This document shows positions 54,592 to 64,000 of a stretch of DNA of 64,000 bases, piece after piece. Under the pieces are notes generated by a model that ran no database searches, was not told the origin of the DNA, and saw only the letters and a list, made by a program, of their open reading frames with translations. The stretch's first letter is position 1. Every line of letters begins with the position of its first letter. The stretch comes from Protopterus annectens (taxonomy: Eukaryota > Chordata > Ceratodontiformes > Protopteridae). The stretch is taken from positions 823,768,732 through 823,832,731 of the forward strand of contig NC_056750.1 in the NCBI RefSeq assembly GCF_019279795.1, given 5' to 3'. Both the position numbers and the translations under genes were made by a program.

Positions 54592-55157
54592 CTGAACTAA
54601 TTTGTTACCGTGAAGAATTTAATGTTTATATATATATTTTTATACAGTTTTAAGATTGTTTAAATGTTATTTTTAACAAGGAATTTTGAGTCTGTACATG
54701 AAACTTGGTTATGGTAATTAATTGTAACAGTGTTGAAGGGGTTTTTATTACCAATGTGTTTTTTTTGCTTTTAATTGATTCTCATTAAAGTTCTGATGGA
54801 TTAATTGGGGAGGGTATATAAAAGGCTGAGTATTGTGTGCACATTGTTGTCTCTTTACTGGAGAGGAAAGCGCTCAACTTGAATAAAGTGGTTGTCTCAT
54901 TTGGATTTGTTTTTCTTCCTACTGGCTCTTGGTCTGTTGACTGCATAGAATATCATATTGGAGCAATGTCACTGGCAGGTATTATTGAAATGTAGTGTCC
55001 ACCCACAGCACTGACCATATTTGTAATATCCCTCCACACCTGTTGACTCCACACAGTATCACCCATCTGGTATAGCAAATTTTGGTCATGCTGCCGCAGA
55101 GCCTCAGTAATGATTTAATTTCTCTTACAGCAACAATTATAATGTATTTGTTGTGTT

Positions 55158-55650
55158 GGTGCTTGCTGCTGACAGCATACAACACAGGTTACATGTATAG
55201 TTATGTAAAGAATCTCCAGCTGCTGACAGCATACAGCACAGGTTACATGTATAGTTATGTAAAGAATCTCCAGCTGCTGACAGCATACAACACAGGTTAC
55301 ATATATAGTTATGTAAAGAATCTCCAGCTGCTAACAGCATACAACACAGGTTACATGTATAGTTATGTAAAGAATCTCCAGCTGCTGACAGCATACAACA
55401 CAGGTTACATGTATAGTTATGTAAAGAATCTCCAGCTGCTGACAGCATACAGCACAGGTTACATGTATAGTTATGTAAAGAATCTCCAGCTGCTGACAGC
55501 ATACAACACAGGTTACATGTATAGTTATGTAAAGAATCTCCGGCTGCTGACAGCATACAACACAGGTTACATGTATAGTAATGTAAAGAATCTCCAGCTG
55601 CTGACAGTATACAACACAGGTTGCATGTATAGTTATGTAAAGAATCTCCA
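55158..55650 (+). repeat. 54-bp minisatellite, about nine units, in frame with a LINE ORF
   Basis: The unit, with CAGCTGCTGACAGCATACA, CACAGGTTACATGTATAG and TTATGTAAAGAATCTC, recurs every 54 bp (18 codons) with few substitutions and no frame-breaking indel. On the plus strand it encodes LLTAYNTGYMYSYVKNLQ repeats. The last unit runs in frame into the LINE coding sequence that follows. The minus strand is open too. Confidence 0.95.
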
Positions 55651-57430
55651 CAGCAATACCCAGATTTGCTCTGAGCTACTGCACAATGGTACCTCCTATA
55701 CTGAGCCAACAGATATTGCCAATATACTGTCTGACAAATACAGTGCTAACTTTGCCCCCCCCCCCAAGGACAAATCACAATACCAGTAGATTGCCAGGCA
55801 CCCAGTATTACTGCTGCACAGGTTAAAACAGCACTGCCCAAGACCACAAATACAGCTTCTATGGACCTGACAATATCCCTGGCTGTGTTCTACATGAACT
55901 ACAGAATGAACTGGCACCTTACCTGTGTGCCCTGTTCAATCACAGCCTCACCTCAGGCTTTGTCCCTACCGAATGGTGTATTGCTATAGTCATCCTGCTC
56001 CACAAAGGAGGAGTGACTACAGACCCTGGGAACTATCGCCCCATTAGCCTGACAAGTCTGATATGCAAAGCTATGGAATGCATCATCATGGACCTAATAA
56101 ACAAGGATATAGGGAATCTCCAAACTCTGGATTCCACACAGTTTGGTTTTGTGAAGGGTAGATCATGCCTGCTCAACTTGGTTGACTTCTTTGAGTCAGT
56201 CACCAGAGCTGTGGATGAAGGCAAGGTGGTTCATACAGCCTACCTTGATCTGGCCAAGGCCTTTGATACCATCCCCACTCAGGAATCATAGAAAAGCTCA
56301 CTAAGCCTGACATCAACCCCTATATCACTAGGTGGGTTACAAACTGGCTTGCAGATAGAACCCACAGTGTGAAAGTGGCTGACTCCAAGTCAGACTGCTG
56401 ACCAGTCACGAGTGGAGTCCCACAGGGATCAGTCCTGGGTCCTCTCCTGTTTGGTATTGACTTCTCAGGAGTCCAGACCAATATGAAGGGACTCTGGCTG
56501 ACAAAGTTCACAGATGGTTGCAAGTTGGGAGCCATTATTAGCTCCCCAAGTGATGTTGACATCCTACAGAAAGGCCTCACTGAGACCAACGACTGGTGTC
56601 AAAACCATGATCTTAAGCTCAATGCCATAAATGTGTCGTCATCCCCATTGGGAAAAACCCAGTTAACATGAATTACCACATTGATGGTAGTCCACTGAAC
56701 ACAGAAGGTATTATAAGAGATCTGTGAACACAGGTTGACAGCAACCTCTCTTTTGACCACCACATTGCCACTGTGGTCAGAAAGTCCTTCTATGTGGCAC
56801 ATCTCGTTACTAAAGGTTTTGCATCCAGGAAGAAAGAGGTCATTGTCTACCTCTACTCTTCCCTCATTAGGCCAGTCATTGAGTACAATTATTTGGCATG
56901 TACCTCACTAGACACCTGCAACAACTGGAGAGGCCACAAAATTACCTCACAAAGAGGATCCTAGGCCTTAAACACTTGTCATATATGGACAGACTCAAAA
57001 AACTCCAACTATTCTCTGTCTCATATCGCCTACTTAGAGGCAATCTCTGCTTGACTTACAAAGCCATGTCTGACCCAGCTCTGTTAGAAATGCTACATCT
57101 AAACAAATCCCAATCCCTCCGCATCAGACACTCTAGAGACCTCAACCTCATTACCACAATCAACAGAACATGCTGGAGGGACAGGTTCATAACCCAGAGA
57201 CTGCCCATGCTATGGAATAGACTTCCCATGCATGTCAAACAGAGCACCTCACTGGCCCTCTTAAAGAAAAATCTTGATGAGTGGATGGGAAATAGAAAAT
57301 AAATCCCAGGGATCACTCCAGTGGCTTTACTTGACAGAGGGATGGGGAACTAAGGCTGGGTGGCATGATGCCAGGGTGGGATAGGCTTGTAAAGGCTTCA
57401 GGGCCATTAGCCTAGTACACACCTATGAAC
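55620..57430 (+). mobile_element. CR1-like LINE, copy 2, 5'-truncated
   Basis: Same family as the minus-strand copy at 14.4-17.1 kb, with the same RT blocks and the same 3' UTR ending GGCCATTAGCCTAGTACACA and CCTATGAACC near 57430. The endonuclease is missing. Coding starts just inside the region between endonuclease and RT (ELLHNGTSYTEPTDIANILS, DKYSANF), directly after the 54-bp minisatellite. Confidence 0.88.
55660..57302 (+). pseudogene. Reverse transcriptase of the CR1-like LINE, copy 2
   Basis: RT motifs in order are GNYRPISLTSLICKAMECII (motif 1), FGFVKGRSCLLNLVDFFESV (motif 2), HTAYLDLAKAFDTIP (first catalytic Asp), SGVPQGSVLGPLLFGIDF (motif 4, another frame) and LTKFTDGCKLGAI. The last corresponds to FVDD in copy 1 and reads FTDG here, so a catalytic Asp is lost. 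The C-terminal stretch 56898-57302 has LTKRILGLKHLSYMDRLKKL and WNRLPMHVKQSTSLALLKKN, typical of the end of CR1/L2 proteins. Stops near 56288 and 56400 and several frameshifts break it. Confidence 0.9.
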
Positions 57431-60400
57431 CTCTGCTACTGGTTCTCAGTTTACATCATGGTGTGCACACCTTGCCTGTTAATGTATTGAATGGGTGTCT
57501 GCTGTATCAAAGTATCTATGATGTTATTAGGGTTGCACTGCCGTGTGTTGCTTGAATTCCACTCTTTTCACACAAATGTTTATGTGCACAAGTCTGTTTA
57601 TTAGAACACTATCATACAGATACAATTATAATTAAATATGTCACGCTGTGAATTTAATTGTGATTTGTTAGTGGGGTGATGGTACTCTTTAATCCATCTT
57701 TGAGTATTTTGTTATAATTTTTATTGTGGTTTTGAAGTAAATTGAAAGAACTAATGGCACGCACAGACAGTCTGAACTTAGGACAAATCTGAGTGTCTCC
57801 TTTTTAGTATTTTTTCTATACATGTCAGTCTGATATTTCTTGGTTCACTGAAACAAATATGAATTGACATCAACATATTTATATGTCTGTTGTGGACGTA
57901 CAGCATGGCTTAATCAAATGTGATTTGACATGGCATAGTGTACAGATGAGAGCTGTACGTTCAATTGCCTTCTGTATGTGAGTATGGTGTGATGTCAGCT
58001 GCTACCCTTAATGCAGTGTACAAATCATTTGCACAAAATTTTCAACTATAGACTTGCACGTGTGGATAAAGTGATTTTCATGATATCATATGGCTCCACA
58101 TGCATTAGGCATTTCAAATGTTACAGTTTTTTCATTGTGTGTTAATGTTTTAGTGACACCTCACCGTATATGTGCATGTTAATCATTGCAGTTAAGATCC
58201 TCTGTACCTCTCAATTAATACCTGTAATGCTACTCACAGTATGCACAGAGTGACATACCATATTTGTAATGGTATGTTTATGCTTCAGATGTACATCACT
58301 CCAGTGAAGCAGGCTATGTTGATAACACCAAACATCCACTTATAACAATAGGTATCATCCTGGTCTCTCATGTATTGTAAATAATGCCACTGAGTTGGAT
58401 TACCTCATCCCTTTATTGAGTATGTATCAATGCTTTATGTCTGTGTCTATATGTGTTATGCAAATGAAGAACTAGATTTAGATCTGCATTTGCTGTAATG
58501 GTAAGACAAGGCATACAAGAAAAATCGCTATTTTACATTGGATGAAAGTGCTCACAGATTCTACTATGAAGTTCCCTGTCTTAGTGTTATGTATTTATTG
58601 GTTTATTACTCCTGTGTATGCGTGTTTTTAGTAGACATATGGTATCCTGATAATGCCAGACATGCAGTTGTAACAACAGATATCCTCCTGATCTCATGTG
58701 CTTTATTGTAAATGATGTCCTTGCTTCATGCACCCTCAATTCAGAGTGTGCATTTTCACATAATTTTTACTGTCCAGTAATGTGACCTTGACACTTGTAT
58801 TATGTCCTTACATAACCATAATATTTGTTAGACAATCATTACACCACTCATATATAGGGTCCGCTGATGTCAACTGCACATATAATTAATTGTTTTTCTC
58901 CTACATTATGTTCACGTCATGTAATTATACTTATTACAAGGTGCAGCTGTCATTGGTCATCTATGTTTGCATGCCATCTAACATGTAAATAGATTTAGTA
59001 ATGCAGTAGTTAAACCTTTGACTATGATAAGCCCTGCCATGTGAACTACATACTGATAGTTTCAGATATGTATGTGTGTCCTCATTTACAAGCCATTTTA
59101 CATGTTTCTTTGACATGTAAGCAGATGTCTCATTTCTCTGTTATGTTCTATTTCTATTATTACTGACCTGATTTTTCACATCACTTTGATAGTGACAGAC
59201 ACTACATTGGCACCCACCTTAGATGTGTGTTTATGCATAAGGCTATGGGTATATCATTTGACATACTGATGACATAATTTGAATGCATTGCATATGTCAT
59301 AGATGTATTACAAATGGATTGCCCATAACATTCTGACTTACATAACAGATGTGTTTGAAAAGTGTTAGGATTTGATCTGTTGCACATTTGCACAGAAATA
59401 TAACAGATGGCTAGGCAGGAACCAGGATGATGATGACAAGGGACCTGGACCATCATGCACTATCATTCTGGAGGACAAACAGTGACAATGTCCTCCACCA
59501 TGCCAGCCAGATGACCTGACAGATCAGATCCACAGAGTCATCACTGATGTGTTCTAGACCCAGATGAGGGATACAATGGGAAACTTCTTCCAGAAGATGG
59601 CATGGGTAAATTGGACTCCTTCTGGGAGATTGTGCATGAGATCATTCGAAAGTCCAACCACATCAGATAGAGCCCACTAGACCATAGGTATTCTCTGTGT
59701 GATCCAGTCATTTAATATTGCCACCATGGTGAGTTCCTATTTGGTAATTCTGTATTAGTAGGCACACATTTGTGCACAAGTACCATGCAAGCTCGTAATG
59801 CACACTTCACAATTCTGTTTGTATGGGGCTACATTATATTGCTGAAGCATGACACTTGTTCAAAAATTCTACAGCCAATATCACGATGGTATCACATGCT
59901 CATCAGATGCTGACATATATGCAGACAGTGTTATGGACTAGCAGGACATGTATTCCTGCACTCTCACCTGCATGCAGTGGACTGTGACAATGTTACTTCA
60001 GATCCAGTCTGCTATTATATGTGATAGATATGTCTGCCATAGGTAACATTCTACCAGTCTAACATACTTCTCCTGCTGGCAGTGTTCACATCCATACATA
60101 GACATTTGCAAATGTGATACATTGCACATATTAAGATTAATAACATTCCACACAGATGACTGTAGTGTGATTCGCTGAGACTACACTTACAGGGAAGATA
60201 TATTTTAATATTTTGCACACACTTGTGTCACATTTTGATATGCCTGGCATACTTACTGTATTTCCTCTAATGGTGACCTTGGTCTGTCAGAGGGTGCCAT
60301 TGACACTATGCACTTGTTTGTGATGGGCAAGTTGTGTGTCATGCCTACACAGTTTTATTCTACTTTTGCAATGTATTCCTCTGGCAGTAACATTTCCATA

Positions 60401-61735
60401 GCCTGTCACATTGCCAGAGCATGTTACTGTCATGGATTAACATTCCCCAATGTCTTTAGGAATTCTGTGTTGTTATCATATGAATGGCACAACAAGTGAG
60501 GAACCATACAATGTGGCCTAATTATTATGGCAAACACCACTGTAGTGTGCCTATGGCATATATATTTTAATGCGTACACCATGGCTGTGTATTGCACATG
60601 TTGACATGCATGTCCAATTTTCATTGCATATAATATGGCTGCATTGCTTTGTACAGCTGTACATTTGTATGCCCTTAACATCACAAGCACATAAGTTGCC
60701 CATGTATGTGTAATTTACCCACAGATGGTGTGCCACAGTTGCATATATACGATTGTCCTTTGATGAGTCATAAACATTTATGTTTGACTGTTATGACTTT
60801 ATGTGAGTGTGCCACCTGTTGGCTTAGGTTAGCATGGCAGGGCATCTGGGTATGTGATATTCATCCCTGCTTTCATTGTATACATATGCTAATTGCTGTT
60901 TAACTGTTGCACATTATTGTGTTGTTTGTGTGGTTTATACAGAGACACATTAATAGTAATCAGCAGTTCACACTGCACGTGTGTCAGTATTTGGTCCTTG
61001 GCATCAATATTCCTTGCAGGGGACTTGCAGTCTATCTTGTGTTGGGGACACATACACATGTTATTTATTTACTTAGCTATGCTTAGCCTGCTTTCTTCTG
61101 TGCCAGCTTTTCTGTGCATGCATTTTCTAACTACTGCGAGCATATGTTGTCCCTCTGCCTTACCCCTTATTGCTTTGGTCTATTTGCTTCATATAAACAT
61201 GGTATATGTATATGCATATGTACACCTATGTGTAATGTGTCAAGATTGCAATGTAGGTGTCAGGGGACAATATGACATTGTGCTACCATAATAGGGTGTA
61301 CACATGCAAGGCATATGCATACAAGGTGTTGATAATTGATTAGGTTTCATCAGTGTTCATGTTTTACTTGTTTGCTGTGCAATACACAGATATTTCTATG
61401 CTTTGTACATAGTCATGTATGTACAGGCTTACATTCCTTATTTTTTATTATTCATATGCTGTTTCATCATGTACATATATTACCATGTACCTCACATTTT
61501 ATGCGATTGCTATGGGTATGTGTGTTGACCTTTCTTCTTATTTGGCTTGTGTGATGTCACTGCATGTCACACATATACACTGCATACCATCTTCTTTGAC
61601 ATCTGGATCTCATTTATCCTGTCTTAGTACTGTGTATATTTACTGGTTTATTACACAGCCACATTACTCTTTTGCTGCAGTACTGCTGCTTGACACTATG
61701 CTTAATTGTTTGCCAACTACATGCAGGGCCAGAGG
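57431..61735. other. Long non-genic stretch
   Basis: No transposon protein, RNA gene or tandem repeat recognised. Around 59.40-59.66 kb a plus-strand frame with two stops reads like degraded coding sequence (DLTDQIHRVITDVF, then TQMRDTMGNFFQKMAWVNW), but I cannot assign it. Other frames (60893-61291, 61419-61763) are rich in Cys, His and Leu and look random. Confidence 0.45.
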
Positions 61736-61743
61736 TTCTAATC

Positions 61744-62241
61744 CAGTGATGGTGAACCTATGACAAATGTGTTAAAGGTGACACACCAGTGTTCACCAAC
61801 ACCCAAGTTACCAAAGAAACTGAATGAACAAAAATACAAGAAATACCTGACCCTGCACATATTTATTAAAACCCAGCAACAAAAGAGTCATTAATTGATA
61901 TTAATCAAATTAAATGCAATGTGCTCCATATTTTTTCAGTTCAATTCAAAATTACTATTAAAAGTAAGGTAAGTTTTTGGTGCACTATTTTAAGCCCAAT
62001 TATCAGTGGGCATATCATTTTCACTATTGTAAGTCACTGATTTTTCTTTTACTTTTATAATACAAAGCAACACACATGATTGGACTGTATTTTTTAAATA
62101 AATGAATATGTAAAGAATTGATTCTCTTTTGTTTTTTTTTTTGTTTTTTTTTTTTGGGGGGGGGGCTGATATGCCAGCAGAGTCAAGATAGGCATTTTCT
62201 GAATTTTTGATACGCTGAGTTCAAAAGGTTCACCATCACTG
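61744..62241. mobile_element. Non-autonomous hAT element with 16-bp TIRs and 8-bp TSD
   Basis: The ends are perfect 16-bp inverted repeats: CAGTGATGGTGAACCT at 61744-61759 and its complement AGGTTCACCATCACTG at 62226-62241. They are flanked by TTCTAATC (61736-61743) and TTGTAATC (62242-62249), an 8-bp target duplication with one mismatch. The CAGTG start and 8-bp TSD are hallmarks of hAT transposons. The 498-bp body is AT-rich and has no transposase, and includes a T run followed by a G run near 62131-62166, so it is a MITE-like deletion derivative. Confidence 0.93.
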
Positions 62242-62249
62242 TTGTAATC

Positions 62250-62562
62250 TGTCCTCCTCTGTTCCTTCACTGGACTTGATTAGCCGTACTGCTTACATTT
62301 GCATTGCTGACAGCCTAGTGGTTGATGATGATTGATGTCCCTTGTGTGCAGCAATGCCAGCCCTCCCCATTTAATGCTCCTTGACATACACCTCATCAGT
62401 TTTGCTCCTTTTAGTATGACTGTCACACAGTTTGCAACATCTTAGCATTGCTTTTGTGTATTGGTACAGAATGTATTACTGAAGTGCACCATGGATGGTA
62501 TGCATCCCTAACTTGGTGTCATCTTTCCGTAATCCCTGTTGTACAGTCCATTCGTGCGCTAT
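62250..62562. other. Short non-genic spacer before the satellite
   Basis: No gene or motif recognised. Confidence 0.5.
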
Positions 62563-64000
62563 CTGTTTACATCACCACACCTTTCTGTATATTACCAATG
62601 GTCTATTTACATCACCACACCTTTCTATATATTACCAATGGTCTGTTTACATCACCACACCTTTCTATATATTACCAATGGTCTGTTTACATCACCACAC
62701 CTTTCTATATATTACCAATGGTCTGTTTGCATTACCACACCTTTCTATATATTACCAATGGTCTGTTTACATTACCACACCTTTCTATATATTACCAATG
62801 GTCTGTTTACATCACCACACCTTTCTATATATTACCAATGGTCTGTTTACATCACCACACTTTGCTATATATTACCAGTGGTCTGTTTACATCACCGCAC
62901 CTTTCTATATATTACCAGTGGTCTGTTTACATCACCACACCTTTCTATATATTACCAATGGTCTGTTTACATCACAACACCTTTCTATATATTACCAATG
63001 GTCTGTTTACATCACCACACCTTTCTATATATTACCAATGGTCTGTTTACATCACCACACCTTTCTATATATTACCAATGGTCTGTTTACATCACCACAC
63101 CTTTCTATATATTACCAATGGTCTGTTTACATCACCACACTTTTCTATATATTACAAATGGTCTGTTTACATCACCACACCTTTCTATATATTACCAATG
63201 GTCTGTTTACATCACCACGCCTTTCTATATATTACCAAAGGTCTGTTTACATCACCACACCTTTCTATATATTACCAATGGTCTGTTTACATCACCACAC
63301 CTTTCTATATATTACCAATGGTCTGTTTACATCACCACACCTTTCTATATATTACCAATGGTCTGTTTACATCACCACGCCTTTCTATATATTACCAATG
63401 GTCTGTTTACACCACCACACCTTTCTATATATTACCAATTGTTTGTTTACGTCACCACACCTTTCTATATATTACCAATTGTCTGTTTACATCACCACAC
63501 CTTTCTATATATTACCAATGGGCTGTTTACATCACCACACCTTTCTATATATTACCAATGGGCTGTTTACATCACCACACATTTCTATATATTACCAATG
63601 GTCTGTTTGCATCAACACACCTTTCTATATATTACCAATGGTCTGTTTGCATCACCACACCTTTCTATATATTACCAATGGTCTGTTTACATCACCACAC
63701 CTTTCTATATATTACCAAATGGTCTGTTTACATCACCACACCTTTCTATATATTACCAATGGTCTGTTTACATCACCACACCTTTCTATATATTACCAAT
63801 GGTCTGTTTACATCACCACACCTTTCTATATATTACCAATGGTCTGTTTACATCACCACACCTTTCTATATATTACCAATGGTCTGTTTACATCACCACA
63901 CCTTTCTATATATTACCAATGGTCTGTTTACATCACCACACCTTTCTATATATTACCAGTGGTCTGTTTACATCACCACACCTTTCTATATATTACCAAT
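62563..64000. repeat. 40-bp tandem satellite, about 36 units, running off the window
   Basis: Each unit contains GGTCTGTTTACATCACCACA and CCTTTCTATATATTACCAAT. Units differ at only a few positions. A one-base insertion near 63718 shifts the phase by one but leaves the period at 40 bp. The array continues beyond the window, so its length is unknown. The period is not a multiple of three and frames do not stay open. Confidence 0.98.

Larger units (their letters stand above)
53112..54950. mobile_element. Penelope-like element with inverted 5' half
   Basis: The minus strand from about 54010 down to 53112 encodes the N-terminal part and the first RT motifs. The plus strand from about 54010 to 54591 encodes the linker and GIY-YIG nuclease of a PLE. 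The two are back to back, with the N-terminal end at the junction, and the RT core between them is missing. That is the outcome expected from 5' inversion during target-primed reverse transcription (twin priming). The plus-strand 3' end has TATATAA at 54814-54821 and a degenerate CTGGAGAGGAAAGCGCTC block before an AATAAAGTGG stretch. Confidence 0.8.

Noticed and set aside
55137..55709. Minus-strand open frames through the 54-bp repeat
   Set aside because: The plus strand continues in frame into a LINE protein. The minus-strand frames exist only because the period is a multiple of three.
59400..59660. Host exon
   Set aside because: The plus-strand frame has stops, no recognisable domain and no convincing splice sites.
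62563..64000. CRISPR-like array
   Set aside because: Repeats are directly abutting with no unique spacers, and the surrounding elements are vertebrate.

Overview
The window reads as a vertebrate intergenic region built almost entirely of transposable-element remains. It fits a fish or another lineage with a large, repeat-rich genome. The reasons are CpG-poor DNA, long TG, TA and CT microsatellites, V-SINE/DANA-type SINEs with a fish-style tail, L2 and CR1-type LINEs, Penelope-like elements (PLEs), a DIRS-type tyrosine-recombinase retrotransposon, a gamma/epsilon-like endogenous retrovirus and traces of hAT, Tc1 and Harbinger DNA transposons. I recognise no host protein-coding gene. Nearly every open frame is a TE fragment, a microsatellite artefact or a shadow.

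Layout. 1-10.1 kb: non-genic DNA with microsatellites, two clusters of degenerate tRNA-like modules and one copy of an interspersed repeat. 10.1-17.9 kb (minus): an R2/R4-like LINE carrying two V-SINE insertions, a CR1-like LINE, then a second fragment of the R2/R4-like family. 18.35 kb: a tRNA-derived SINE whose tail matches the CR1-like LINE. 18.9-25.5 kb (minus): three head-to-tail PLE copies with periods of 2640 and 2611 bp. 25.5-33.0 kb (minus): a decayed retrovirus (5' LTR, leader, gag, pro, pol, truncated env). 33.3-35.2 kb (minus): a probable Tc1-like remnant and a Myb/SANT-domain pseudogene of Harbinger type. 37.6-38.2 kb: second copy of the interspersed repeat, with a tRNA-Val-like segment. 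38.9-46.9 kb (minus): a DIRS-like element split by an L2-like LINE on the plus strand. 47.5-49.6 kb: PLE ends and a SINE fragment. 51.6-52.1 kb: a 69-bp minisatellite that is open in both directions. 53.1-54.9 kb: a PLE with an inverted 5' half. 55.15-57.4 kb (plus): a second CR1-like LINE entered through an in-frame 54-bp minisatellite. 61.74-62.24 kb: a non-autonomous hAT element. 62.56-64.0 kb: about 36 units of a 40-bp tandem repeat running off the window.

How the pieces relate. Nesting gives a relative history: SINEs sit inside the R2/R4-like LINE, the L2-like LINE sits inside the DIRS element, and the PLE array abuts the cut end of env. Two SINE/LINE pairs share 3' tails, which suggests that each SINE uses the machinery of a LINE found in the same window. 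Several PLE ends share a TATA-like box followed by a hammerhead-like core (CUGANGA, GAAA and a palindromic six-base stem III), in line with the known presence of hammerhead motifs in PLE terminal repeats.

All calls come from reading the sequence. No database search was run.
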